Shown: positions 9,195 through 17,783, counted from the first letter of the stretch. The stretch is DNA of 64,000 bases from CAWGYT01 sp963826795 (GCA_963826795.1 CAWGYT010000004.1:873783-937782), one strand, 5' to 3'. Made by a program: numbers and translations. Notes: generated by a model not told the origin, from the letters alone.

Positions 9195-10247
9195 TCATCT
9201 CGTCGCCTGGAGATCCGCGAGCGTCGTTCTGAGCCGCAGATGCTCGTCAGGATTTTCCGGCAAGGGCGCGTCATGAAACGCGCCGAGCAGCTTGTCCCAA
9301 ACGACATTTAGCTCGGCTTGCATGTCACCCGAATTCGCCGTGATCGCGATTACTGCATCCAGCTCGGGAAGCACGATACAAAATTGCCCGTCCTTGCCAT
9401 CCCCACGATAAGCGTGATGGCGGCAGCGCCAAAACTGGAATCCGTATCCCTGATCCCAGTCGCGTTCCGGATCGCTGCCGTTGGAAACCTGCTTGGACGT
9501 GGCCAGTTCGATCCATGACGAAGGGACGAGCTGTTGTCCGTGCCACTCGCCCTGCTGCAGGTACAGCTGGCCGAACTTGGCAATGTCCTCGGTTCGCAGA
9601 TATAACCCGTATCCTCCGATCGAGATACCCTGCGGACTGCTGTCCCAACGGGCACCTTCGATTCCCAGCGGATCGAACAATCGCGGCGTCAAATAATCAA
9701 GAACCGTCTCACCCGTCACCTTCTGAACGATCGCCGACAGCATGTAGGTCGCGGGTGTGTTGTATCGGAAGTGAGTTCCCGGTTTGTGTGGCACGGGGTG
9801 AGCCAAGAACGCGTTGACCCACGGTGTATGGTCGTCAAGTTTCACTTCGTCTTGATGACCGGTCGACATCGTCAACAAATCGCGCACGCGCATCGCTTTT
9901 AAGTGGTCGGAAATTTCCCGCGGCGCAGCTTCCGGAAAAAACTTCAAGACAGGATCGTCAACCGTCAGTTTCCCTTCCGCGACCGCCAGACCGACGGCAG
10001 TGGACGTAAAGCTCTTGCTGAGTGACCACAACACGTGCGGCTTGTCCGGCGATTCGGGCTTCCACCACGCTTCCGCGACGACATGTCCATGGCGGACGAG
10101 CATGAAGCTGTGCATCGAATTGACTTCGCGGTTCGCCGCTTCGATGTACGTGCGAATTGCCGCGGACGAGACTCCCTGCGCCTCGGGCGTGCTTCGCGGA
10201 AGTGCGATGCCTTGTCCCGTGACGGAGGCGTAGGCGGTAAAAATCAC
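9195..10247 (-). CDS. Serine beta-lactamase-like hydrolase
   Basis: Penicillin-binding-protein fold hydrolase (class C beta-lactamase / esterase superfamily), 350 residues. It shows the nucleophile motif SxxK in VLWSLSKSFTSTAVG, the YxN motif in FRYNTPATYML and a GDGKDGQF stretch near the C terminus in place of the KTG box. These enzymes hydrolyse peptides or esters rather than antibiotics in most cases. The GTG at 10247 is the only available start before an in-frame stop; it leaves only a short hydrophobic leader, so the true N terminus is uncertain and a frameshifted signal peptide is possible. Confidence 0.75.
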   Translation of the reverse strand: MIFTAYASVTGQGIALPRSTPEAQGVSSAAIRTYIEAANREVNSMHSFMLVRHGHVVAEAWWKPESPDKPHVLWSLSKSFTSTAVGLAVAEGKLTVDDPVLKFFPEAAPREISDHLKAMRVRDLLTMSTGHQDEVKLDDHTPWVNAFLAHPVPHKPGTHFRYNTPATYMLSAIVQKVTGETVLDYLTPRLFDPLGIEGARWDSSPQGISIGGYGLYLRTEDIAKFGQLYLQQGEWHGQQLVPSSWIELATSKQVSNGSDPERDWDQGYGFQFWRCRHHAYRGDGKDGQFCIVLPELDAVIAITANSGDMQAELNVVWDKLLGAFHDAPLPENPDEHLRLRTTLADLQATR

Positions 10248-10586
10248 AATGCGCGACTGAGGGGAGGGTGCAACATGATTTCATCGACATGGCGCCTTGT
10301 GAGAAAAGTACGGTCCCGTTTCTAGCCACCCGAACAGCCGAGCCCTGAAGTCCAGCCAAGTCCTGAACGAGTTGAGTATAACCGCCTGGTAGCTTGCCGA
10401 GCCAACGCGGGAGTGCGGAAGGGCGAGGCTCACGCCCAGCCGCATCGTGATTGGCCGCTAACGGCCCAGGGCCGAATTCGGCTCGGCAGGAGCCTCACCT
10501 TCCCAATCATTTCGCTTCCGGGATCGTCGCGGGGGGGGGGCCGCTCGTCGCCGCCCGCGAGCCGTGCAGCGGCGAACTCGAGGCGC
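10248..10586. other. Intergenic, no gene seen
   Basis: I find no convincing coding frame here. A run of nine G residues lies near 10,532, a likely spot for indel errors. The stretch separates the hydrolase from the end of the ribbon-helix-helix gene, both on the minus strand. Confidence 0.5.
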
Positions 10587-11111
10587 TCACTCGGTTCGCA
10601 AAGCGATTGTTGATCGCACGGGCGGTTGAAGAAGATGCCGATCGACCCAAGCCCGCGCCGTGTCCGGATCGGCCTTGCCGCCGCTGACCAGAATCACGGC
10701 GACCGCCTTGGCGAGATCGATTCGCAACCGCTTCAGTTCTTGTTCCTGCTGCGTTTGGTGCGAAAAGATCTCCTGATGCGTGTGGGGCAGGTTTTCGGCA
10801 AGTTCTCGCAGCGTTTCCGAATCCGCCAAGATCCGCGCGATCGCGTGCTCGGGCGGCGCGGCGATGGCGGCGTTTGCGGCCTCCGTTGCGACCACAAGCT
10901 GCCGCAGGAGGCCTTCCATCCGCTCAAGCGACTCGTTGGACTCGGTTGGCGGTTGCGGCCCGGCCGGCGCGGCATCCGCTTCGAATGCGGCCTGAACGAT
11001 TCGGGCCGCCAAGCCGCTGCGACTAAGGCGCTGCTGCTCGGCCCGCGCCGAAAGTTGATCCGCGATCGACTTCTCCAATCGAATCGTGACTTGCGTCTTC
11101 TTATCCGACAT
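10587..11111 (-). CDS. Ribbon-helix-helix-like DNA-binding protein with coiled coil
   Basis: A 174-residue protein. The N terminus (TQVTIRLEKSIADQLSARAE then LSRSGLAARIVQAAF) has the pattern of a ribbon-helix-helix dimer: a beta strand followed by two helices, as in plasmid and antitoxin repressors. A Pro/Gln-rich linker leads to helical segments around residues 60-140 (LERMEGLLRQLVVATEAAN, QTQQEQELKRLRIDLAKA), likely coiled coil. The target is unknown and no partner toxin is adjacent. The start MSDKK at 11111 follows a possible in-frame MRM start two codons earlier. Confidence 0.55.
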   Translation of the reverse strand: MSDKKTQVTIRLEKSIADQLSARAEQQRLSRSGLAARIVQAAFEADAAPAGPQPPTESNESLERMEGLLRQLVVATEAANAAIAAPPEHAIARILADSETLRELAENLPHTHQEIFSHQTQQEQELKRLRIDLAKAVAVILVSGGKADPDTARAWVDRHLLQPPVRSTIALRTE

Positions 11112-11194
11112 CCGCATCGCCCAATCGCATCACCGTCTTCGTCCCGAGCTTTCTTGTCATGTCTTGATTTTGAACGTCAGTTCCGGACTTGCCT

Positions 11195-12013
11195 AGGGGC
11201 CGCCAAAAAAGGGTCAGGACTCTTTTTCTTCGGAGGTTAGGGAAAGTACAGAAGGTCTTGGCCTTATCCCGTGGTAAGCAATCTGTTCTTTCTCAAGCCG
11301 CTGAGGGCCACGGACTGGTCCTGGCCAGAAGTGGCCGCGCGACTTATTTCTCAGTTCTTCTCGATCATCCGGCGCCGTAAGACCTGACCCCTTTTAGCGC
11401 TCATTGACGCCGGTCACGCCTGGGGCTCCCCGTGCCGCCGATTGACTCTGGAACCCGTAGACCGTCTTGGAACTAGGGGCCGCCAAAAAAGGGTCAGGAC
11501 TCTTTTTCTTCGGAGGTTAGGGAAAGTACAGAAGGTCTTGGCCTTATCCCGTGGTAAGCAATCTGTTCTTTCTCAAGCCGCTGAGGGCCACGGACTGGTC
11601 CTGGCCAGATGTGGCCGCGCGACTTATTTCTCAGTTCTTCTCGATCATCCGGCGCCGTAAGACCTGACCCCTTTTCAGCGCTCATTGACGCCGGTCACGC
11701 CTGGGGCTCCCCGTGCCGATTGACTCTGGAACCCGTAGACCGTCTTGGGACTAGGGGCCGCCAAAAAAGGGTCAGGACTCTTTTTCTTCGGAGGTTAGGG
11801 AAAGTACAGAAGGTCTTGGCCTTATCCCGTGGTAAGCAATCTGTTCTTTCTCAAGCCGCTGAGGGCGACGGACTGGTCCTGGCCAGATGTGGCCGCGCGA
11901 CTTATTTCTCAGTTCTTCTCGATCATCCGGCGCAGTAAGACCTGACCCCTTTAGCGCTCATTGACGCCGGTCACGCCTGGGGCTCCCCGTGCCGCCGATT
12001 GACTCTGGAACCC
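11195..12013. repeat. Three tandem copies of a 278-280 bp repeat with MITE-like cores
   Basis: Copies begin at 11195, 11475 and 11753 and are nearly identical. Each holds a core of about 190 bp (first copy 11205-11395) bounded by imperfect inverted ends: AAAAAAGGGTCAGGACT on the left and AAGACCTGACCCCTTTT on the right. A short spacer follows, ending in CCGTAGACCGTCT. The GGGGTCAGGTC-type end is the kind seen on REP/MITE-like palindromic elements moved by Y1-type transposases; that link is inference. The short open frames inside the copies are the repeat read three times and I do not call them genes. Confidence 0.9.
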
Positions 12014-12353
12014 GTAGACCGTCTGAGTTTGTCTGTCTGTGGCGTAGACCGTCTGAGTTTGTCTGTCTGAGTTTGTCGGGTTCGTAGACCGTCTGAGTTT
12101 GTGTCTGAGTTTGTCGGGTTTGTCTGTGGCGTAGACCGTCTGAGTTTGTGGTGGCGTAGACCGTCTGAGTTTGTGTCTGAGTTTGTTGTGGTGGCGTAGA
12201 CCGTCTGAGTTTGTCGGTCGTCTGTGGCGTAGACCGTCTGAGTTTGTGGTGGCGTAGCCGCGGGCGTCCGAGACCGTCTGAGTTTGTCGTCTGAGTTTGT
12301 CTGAGTTTGTCGGTCTTCCTGATCATCCGCCGCGGGAAGACCTGACGCCTTTG
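12014..12353. repeat. Degenerate 19-bp array (GTAGACCGTCTGAGTTTGT) ending in a partial fourth repeat copy
   Basis: Eight copies of GTAGACCGTCTGAGTTTGT or a one-base variant lie between 12014 and 12310, separated by irregular 6-40 bp pieces made of CTGAGTTTGT and GTGGC fragments. The seed GTAGACCGTCT is the tail of the 280-bp unit just before. At 12313-12353 the sequence returns to a diverged copy of that unit's right end (GATCATCC ... AAGACCTGACGCC). Spacing is too uneven for CRISPR. From 12354 to 12529 I see no gene. Confidence 0.85.
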
Positions 12354-12529
12354 GCGGGTTTGGGCCTGTTGCGACTGGCAAGTTGCGTCTTTCTTGATTA
12401 AGTTCAGCAGGCAAGGAGACGCGGCCCTTGCAGGCCCAGACATCCCGTGAGACGGCCACTGACGGCTGACGCGTACTCGGTCTCGCGCGTCGTCCTTTCC
12501 GTCGGTTTACAAGAAGAGGTAATGTCGCC

Positions 12530-14134
12530 ATGACGAAATCCAACGGCTCCCAACTTCGAATCTTTGGCTTCGCCGTGCTGATCGCTGGCGGCGCCAGTCT
12601 GGGATTGGCATCCAGCGGTGGTGCTGCCGAATTCAACGATCTATTGCATTATCTGTCCCCGTCGTCCAATGCAGTCGTCGCGGTCGATGCCGTTGCGCTG
12701 TTCGGCAGCGAGCTAGGCCGCGCCGATCACTGGCAGGAGGACTACCGCACGGGCGATCACGGCCACCCCCTGTTGATCCCGCCCGATGCCAAGCGAGTCG
12801 TCCTCGGCATGCAATTGGATCTCGATTCGCTGACCCCCACCCGACAGGTGGCTTCCATCGAGCTCGCGAGATCGGTCTCGGCAGGAGAATTGGCTGAGCG
12901 GCTCGAAGGATTGGCCGATTCCATCTCGGGCGTTGACGCGGTCTGGCTCAAGAGCGGGGCCTGCGTGGTGATTTTCGCCCCAAACGTGGTGGGGATCATG
13001 GCACCCGCAGACCGTCAGACGGCGGCGAGATGGGTGCGCGATACCCGCGACGGCGACGCGTCCGAGCTTCCGGAGTACCTTCGAAAGGCGGTGCAAGAGT
13101 CCACGGACGGATCCACGGAGATCCGGATGGCGCTGGATCTGGAGGATGCCATTCGCCCGGAGGCGATTCGTCAGGCCGTTGCCAGGAGCCAATCGCTGCC
13201 GAAGGCCGACTCGGATCAAATCGCTAAGGTGTTGACCAGCCTGCGCGGGGTGTCGCTGAGCATCCAAGTGGGGCGCGAAGTCCAGGCCGAACTGGTCGCC
13301 GACTTTGCGACCGACACGCAGGTGCTGCAACCACACGCCAAACCGTTTTTCTTGGAAGTCCTGACAAACGCCGGCGCGATGATCGACGAATTTAACGACT
13401 GGGACGCGGTCGGCCAGCGTGATCGGATCGGGATCGCCGGCCGCTTGACGCCGGCTGGAATGCGCAAAGTGCTCAGCTTGGCCTCGTTAGATGCCGGCGT
13501 TTTAACGCGTCCGAGTCCACCCGAGTCCTCGGCGGCCGCGGCGCCACCCGCCGCGTCTCCCGCCGCCGCTCGCCCAGCGCCCTCTCCGTCGACGCCCGCA
13601 GCCACCACGAGCTCGATGGCCCTGCCGACGCTGCGCTATTTTCAGAATATCAGCCGATGTCTCAGCGATCTGGAACGGACCCAGCCGTCCTCCACCTGGT
13701 CCAGTGTCGCTTACTGGATGAGCAATTACAGCCGCAAAATCCGCCTGATGTCGACTCGCAACGTCGATCCCGACGCCATCACGTACGGGGAATCCGTGGC
13801 GAACCTCCTGGATGGCGCCGTGGCCAACATTCACGGTGTCACCCAACGGACGAAGGAGCGTACCGCGGCCATTCAGCCCAAGACGGATCTGTACTATGGA
13901 TTCTCGTCATCATGGCGAACGGTGAACTACGGAGGTTATCGAATGCCGATGTTCTATCGCCCCTTCGCCTATGGCGGCGTCGACATCGGCTCGGCGATTA
14001 CGGAACGCGAAAAAGTCACCCAAGAGGAATACGACGAAGGCGCACAGGTCGCGGACCAGATCATGAGCCAGCTCGAGAGTGAGACGACCCGAATCCGCCA
14101 AGCCTTGTCCGAGAGGTACGGCATGAAGTTCTGA
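12530..14134 (+). CDS. Secreted protein of unknown function
   Basis: A 534-residue protein with a clear signal peptide (RIFGFAVLIAGGASLGLASS, then GGAAEF). The N-terminal 320 residues look like a structured alpha/beta domain. An Ala/Pro-rich linker of about 45 residues follows (residues 326-370), then a C-terminal helical domain rich in Tyr and Arg. I do not recognise the family. AGAAGAGG lies upstream of the ATG. It stands alone between repeat arrays. Probably periplasmic in a planctomycete. Confidence 0.6.
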   Translation: MTKSNGSQLRIFGFAVLIAGGASLGLASSGGAAEFNDLLHYLSPSSNAVVAVDAVALFGSELGRADHWQEDYRTGDHGHPLLIPPDAKRVVLGMQLDLDSLTPTRQVASIELARSVSAGELAERLEGLADSISGVDAVWLKSGACVVIFAPNVVGIMAPADRQTAARWVRDTRDGDASELPEYLRKAVQESTDGSTEIRMALDLEDAIRPEAIRQAVARSQSLPKADSDQIAKVLTSLRGVSLSIQVGREVQAELVADFATDTQVLQPHAKPFFLEVLTNAGAMIDEFNDWDAVGQRDRIGIAGRLTPAGMRKVLSLASLDAGVLTRPSPPESSAAAAPPAASPAAARPAPSPSTPAATTSSMALPTLRYFQNISRCLSDLERTQPSSTWSSVAYWMSNYSRKIRLMSTRNVDPDAITYGESVANLLDGAVANIHGVTQRTKERTAAIQPKTDLYYGFSSSWRTVNYGGYRMPMFYRPFAYGGVDIGSAITEREKVTQEEYDEGAQVADQIMSQLESETTRIRQALSERYGMKF

Positions 14135-14173
14135 GGGACGAGAGTCCGTGTTGCCACGGGGTCGGCCCTCACC

Positions 14174-14212
14174 CGCTGCTACGCAGCGACCTCTCCCGGT
14201 CCCGGGAGAGGT
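14174..14212. repeat. Double palindrome, REP-like
   Basis: Two adjacent hairpins: CGCTGC-TAC-GCAGCG at 14174-14188 and an 11-bp stem (14189-14199 with 14202-14212) closing ACCTCTCCCGG. Placed 40 bp after the 534-aa gene, it may serve as its terminator, although no T run follows. The form is typical of dispersed intergenic palindromes. Confidence 0.6.
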
Positions 14213-14222
14213 GACATTGATT

Positions 14223-14342
14223 TGTCTCCGCTCCGCCTCGACTGTCTCTGCTCCGCCTCGACTGTCTCCGCTCCGCCTCGACTGGCTCTGCTCCGCCTCG
14301 ACTGGCTCTGCTCCGCCTCGACTGGCTCTGCTCCGCCTCGAC
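14223..14342. repeat. Six tandem copies of a 20-bp repeat
   Basis: Six head-to-tail units of exactly 20 bp, consensus TGGCTCTGCTCCGCCTCGAC; the first three carry TGTCTC in place of TGGCTC. The array ends 24 bp before the start of the downstream HlyD gene, so copy number would change the promoter-leader distance. Confidence 0.9.
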
Positions 14343-14366
14343 TGGCTCTATGGTAAGATCGCTGTG

Positions 14367-15588
14367 ATGAGTCCCGACAAGCAAACGCTCGATGCACTGC
14401 GTATCGACCGCACCGGAGTACGCAACCCCAGGCCGCTTGGCGCCATCGCGGTGGTAGCTTCGTTGCTGATTTCGACGGCTGCGGGACTGATCTGGTGGTA
14501 CAATCTGCCTCAAATGACGGAGGTTCGCACCACGGCGGTGCGGGAGGTCTTGGGTGGCGGCGGGGCGGAACGGGTCTTGCTTAACGCGTCGGGCTACGTC
14601 ACGGCGCGGCGCCCGCCACGGTCTCGTCGAAGGTGACAGGAAAGGTGGTGGAGGTCTTGGTCGAGGAAGGTAAGGAGGTGACGGAAGGAGAGGTGTTGGC
14701 GCGGATTGATTCGTCCAATGTGGAAAAAAATCTGCAGCTTGCCGAAGCGCAGTTGGAATCGGCGCGGAAGGGCCTGGAAGAGACGCGAGCCAATCTGCAT
14801 CAGGCCGAGCGCGAACTCGGGCGCATCACCCAGCTGGCGGCCAGTCGCGCGGCCAGCCAGTCGGAATTGGACCGCGCCGATACGGATGTGATGTCCACCA
14901 GGGCTCGGTTGGAACGGCAAATCGCCGACGTGGCGGTCAGTGAGCGAGAATTGGCGATCTGGCAGCAGCAACTTGACGACACGATCATTCGCGCCCTTTC
15001 GCCGGTGTGGTGACGTCGAAGGATGCCCAGCCCGGCGAAATGGTCTCGCCGATTTCCGCCGGAGGCGGATTCATCCGAACGGGCATCTGCACGCTCGTGG
15101 ATATGTCCTCCCTGGAGATCGAAGTGGACGTCAGTGAAAGTTACATCAATCGCGTCGAGGCAGGCCAGGCCGTCGAAGCCACACTCGATGCCTACCCCGG
15201 GTGGAGCATCCCGGCGACGTCATCGCCATTGTTCCGACGGCCGATCGGCAGAAAGCTACCGTCAAAGTGCGTGTCGGTTTCGAGCAGCTCGACCCGCGGA
15301 TCCTGCCGGAAATGAGCGTTAAGGTCGCCTTCCAGAACAAAGCAGCGCCCGTCGCTTCCGCACCGCGTCTCACGATCCCGCTCGGCGGCCTGTATCAGCA
15401 CGAGGGGCAAGATGTGGTCTGGATCGTCCGCGATAATCGGGCGGAACGGCGCGGCGGCTGTGAAGGTCGCGGAACGGTCCGGTGATCAAGTCGCGATTTC
15501 GGCCGGCATTACCGCGGGGGAACGCGTCGTGGTGGAAGGCGCCGATCAATTGGTCGACAACGCTCGAGTCAGGGAGACACAAGAATGA
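14367..15588 (+). CDS. HlyD-family adaptor of ABC exporter (four frameshifts)
   Basis: Adaptor protein of a tripartite exporter, about 405 residues once joined. Pieces in order: N-terminal anchor (LGAIAVVASLLISTAAGLIWW), lipoyl half 1 (TGKVVEVLVEEGKEVTEGEV), a coiled coil with heptads through SARKGLEETRANLHQAEREL, lipoyl half 2 (FAGVVTSKDAQPGEMVS), the barrel (SLEIEVDVSESYINRVEAG), and the membrane-proximal part to GADQLVDNARVRETQE. Breaks lie near 14,610, 14,994, 15,213 and 15,455; single-base corrections restore family sequence at each. The TGA overlaps the ATPase ATG (ATGA). So many clean breaks in an otherwise well-kept gene point to base errors. Confidence 0.8.
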
Positions 15589-16283
15589 CCCCCGGTGAGC
15601 AGCCGCTGGTTCGCATCCACACCGTCGACAAAACGTTTCGACGGGGTACCGAGGAAATCCATGTGCTCTCCGAGCTGAATCTGGAAGTACCCGCCGGTGA
15701 GTTCTTGGCCCTGATGGGGCCCTCCGGGTCGGGCAAGTCCACGCTCCTGAACCTGATCGGCGGACTCGATCGGCCCACGCAGGGGTCCGTTGAAGTCGGA
15801 GACCAACGGATCGACCGCATGTCGGACCGCCAGTTGGCGGCCTGGCGTGCACGACACGTCGGCCTCGTGTTTCAATTCTACAACCTGCTGCCCGTCCTCT
15901 CGGCTGAACGAAACATCGAGTTGCCGCTGCTGCTGACGCACCTCTCCAAGTCCCAGCGACGTCAACACGTCGAAGCGGCCCTGAAAGTGGTCGGGTTGCC
16001 TCATCGGGCCCGGCACTTCCCCCGCACGCTTTCAGGTGGCGAACAGCAGCGCGTGGGGATCGCGTGGGCCATTGTGACAGATCCGACCCTTTTGTTGTGT
16101 GATGAGCCCACAGGAGATCTCGATCGAAAGTCGGGAGATGAAATCCTGGCACTGCTGCAGGCACTTAATCGCGAACATGGCAAGACCATCATCATGGTGA
16201 CGCATGACCCCCACGCGTCGGCTCGTGCGTCGCGGACGCTGTACTTGGAAAAAGGCCAGTTTTTCGCGGAGAAACCGGAATGA
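15585..16283 (+). CDS. ABC transporter ATPase (MacB/LolD type)
   Basis: A 232-residue ATPase subunit. Walker A is GPSGSGKST (45-53), the Q loop is VFQFYNLLP, the signature is LSGGEQQR (149-156), Walker B is LLLCDEPTGDLD and the switch His is in IIMVTHD. Length and motifs fit the LolD/MacB group that powers FtsX-like permeases. It is translationally coupled to the HlyD gene before it and its stop overlaps the start of a permease gene (ATGA at 16280), which is then cut off. Confidence 0.92.
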   Translation: MTPGEQPLVRIHTVDKTFRRGTEEIHVLSELNLEVPAGEFLALMGPSGSGKSTLLNLIGGLDRPTQGSVEVGDQRIDRMSDRQLAAWRARHVGLVFQFYNLLPVLSAERNIELPLLLTHLSKSQRRQHVEAALKVVGLPHRARHFPRTLSGGEQQRVGIAWAIVTDPTLLLCDEPTGDLDRKSGDEILALLQALNREHGKTIIMVTHDPHASARASRTLYLEKGQFFAEKPE

Positions 16284-16320
16284 AATTCCTCTCTGGTCTG
16301 GAGCAATCTCAAACGACGCG
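16280..16320 (+). pseudogene. Start of FtsX-like permease, truncated at a junction
   Basis: An ATG at 16280 overlaps the ATPase stop. With one base corrected near 16,290 it reads MKF-SLVWSNLKRRA, the standard beginning of MacB/LolC-like permeases. The similarity stops after about 12 codons. The remaining expected 380-plus residues are absent and the sequence turns into gammaproteobacterial material on the other strand. Confidence 0.7.
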
Positions 16321-16379
16321 CGACCTCAGATCCCGGACATCTCGGGCACGCCGGTGTCGTCGATGGCGACACGGGATTG
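16317..16379 (-). other. Receiver-domain remnant at the presumed contig junction
   Basis: These 63 bases match 17581-17642, inside the NarL-type regulator, at about 52 of 63 positions with one gap. Read on the minus strand they give VAIDDTGVPEMSGI against VAILDIGMPEMSGI of the regulator, then lose frame. It lies exactly where planctomycete-like coding sequence stops. It is either a fragment of a second regulator gene or the short shared stretch through which two genomes were joined. Confidence 0.6.
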
Positions 16380-16393
16380 AAAACTCCCCGGCC

Positions 16394-16721
16394 TCAGCTC
16401 CTCAGCAAACGGTCCAACAGAAGGGATTCGAGGTCTCTGCGCCCGTCAAGTACGGCGAGCACCATCACGCTGTCGGGCTCGACGCGGTAGACGATGCGCC
16501 ACGGGCGCTCAATGATTTCCCGATATTGATGCACCCCGATAGACCGCAGCTCTGGTACAGAGGCGACCGCGCTCGGCGGCAGTCGTCAGCGACTCCGCCC
16601 GCTCCTGCAACCGATCGAGTACCGACAACGCGTTCTCGATGCTGTCCGTGGCGATGTACGCGACGATGGCATCGAGGTCGTGCCGCGCGGTCCGGGTCCA
16701 CAGCACCCGTCGCTCAATCAT
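16394..16721 (-). CDS. ParE/RelE-family toxin (one frameshift)
   Basis: Toxin of a type II toxin-antitoxin pair, about 108 residues when joined. The first frame reads VLWTRTARHDLDAIVAYIA to TAAERGR. Removing one base near 16,560 gives SVPELRSIGVHQYREIIERP, then WRIVYRV and VLAVLDGRRDLESLLLDR, the conserved RelE/ParE C-terminal strands with the key arginine and tyrosine residues. ParE members poison gyrase and RelE members cut mRNA; the sequence is closer to ParE-like 'plasmid stabilisation' proteins. Its ATG overlaps the antitoxin stop (ATGA). Confidence 0.8.
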
Positions 16722-16999
16722 CGGCCGGATTCACCCCCGGCCAACCGACGTCGAAGGTCGGCGAACACCTGCTCCTGCGGCACGACCCGGCCGCCCTCGA
16801 CGTCGCGCTCGCCCTGCACCATGAGCTTCAGCATCACCAGCGCCCGCTGCCGTGCCTGGTGTTGCTCGTAGTCCTCGACCACGGCACGTGCGCGCCCGTT
16901 CTGTGTCAGCACCAGCGTGGTCGGCTCCGCGCGGATCTTGTCCAACAGGCGGCTGGCATCGGCCTTGAATTCGCTGAGGCTCAGTATCGATTCGCTCAT
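16718..16999 (-). CDS. Phd/YefM-family antitoxin
   Basis: Antitoxin of 93 residues, upstream of and overlapping the toxin gene as expected. The N terminus (ILSLSEFKADASRLLDKIRA then EPTTLVLTQNGRARAVV) is the Phd/YefM DNA-binding fold that represses the operon. The C-terminal half (LKLMVQGERDVEGGRVVPQE) should wrap the toxin. I prefer MSES at 16999 to an in-frame start four codons earlier. Confidence 0.85.
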   Translation of the reverse strand: MSESILSLSEFKADASRLLDKIRAEPTTLVLTQNGRARAVVEDYEQHQARQRALVMLKLMVQGERDVEGGRVVPQEQVFADLRRRLAGGESGR

Positions 17000-17156
17000 C
17001 GCAACGACCATATTCGGACCGAATTTAGATGGCAGCGAGGATGCCCGTCAGGGAACGACCTGTCAACCCTCGCATATGGCGCGGGCGAGCGGCACTTGGT
17101 GCGCGAAAGCGGCGGGGTGCATTCGACGTACTGATGTAATCGATGTGAGCAGCCAT

Positions 17157-17783
17157 TCAATCCACCATCCCCGCCCGCACGGCATAGCGCACCACGTCCG
17201 CCACGGTATGCAGCGCGAGCTTCTCCATCAGCCGGTTACGGTAGGTGCCGACCGTCGCCGGACTGAGGTCGAGAATGCGGGCGATCTCTTTGCTGCTGTT
17301 GCCCAGCGCGATCAGCCGGATCACGTCTCGCTCCCGGGGCGACAGGGAGACGGTGGTGCATCCACTGCGCTTGAGCTCGCGCAGCTTGGCCTGGATCGCG
17401 GGGGTGACGAAGGTGCCGCCGGCGGCCACGGTGCGTACGGCGAGCAGCAGCTCCTCGAAGGCGCTGTCCTTCAGCACGTAGCCGGCGGCGCCGGCCTCCT
17501 GCGCATCGGTGGCGGCGCACGGGTCCTCATGCATGGTCAGCAGGACGACACGGGTGTCGAGCGCGTGCGCCGCGACCTCCCGCGCGACCTCGATCCCGGA
17601 CATTTCCGGCATGCCGATATCGAGGATGGCGACATCGGGTTGGTGGTTTTCGATCTGCTGCCACGCCTCTAGGCCGTTGGCCGCTTCCGCCAGAAGGACG
17701 ATGTCGGGCTCCATCTCCAACAGCGGGGCCAGCCCGTGCCGCAGCACGGCGTGATCGTCGGCCAGGATGACGTTGATGGTCAC
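17157..17783 (-). CDS. NarL/FixJ-type response regulator
   Basis: A 208-residue response regulator. The receiver shows ILADDH, phospho-acceptor Asp55 (VAILDIGMPEMSGIEVAREV), a Thr in VVLLTMHED and Lys in GYVLKDSA. The output domain is a LuxR-type helix-turn-helix: LSPRERDVIRLIALGNSSKE then IARILDLSPATVGTYRNRLM. The GTG start overlaps the kinase stop (GTGA), so kinase and regulator are coupled. The target genes cannot be read from the sequence; the adjacent toxin-antitoxin pair is separate. Confidence 0.9.
   Translation of the reverse strand: MTINVILADDHAVLRHGLAPLLEMEPDIVLLAEAANGLEAWQQIENHQPDVAILDIGMPEMSGIEVAREVAAHALDTRVVLLTMHEDPCAATDAQEAGAAGYVLKDSAFEELLLAVRTVAAGGTFVTPAIQAKLRELKRSGCTTVSLSPRERDVIRLIALGNSSKEIARILDLSPATVGTYRNRLMEKLALHTVADVVRYAVRAGMVD

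Noticed and set aside
11189..11938. Three similar frames of 62-109 codons inside the 280-bp units
   Set aside because: They are one frame repeated by the tandem duplication and have no protein-like features; the unit looks like a non-coding element.
12014..12310. Possible CRISPR array
   Set aside because: The repeated unit is only 19 bp, the gaps vary from a few bases to about 40 and are made of repeat fragments, and no cas genes are near. It is a degenerate tandem repeat.
11958..12636. Long minus-strand open frames of 161 and 221 codons
   Set aside because: The translation is TNSDGLR repeated, the product of reading the 19-bp array. There is no domain, and composition follows the repeat.
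16280..17134. A 284-codon plus-strand frame starting at the permease ATG
   Set aside because: It crosses the junction and then lies antisense to the toxin-antitoxin genes; no permease helices appear in it.
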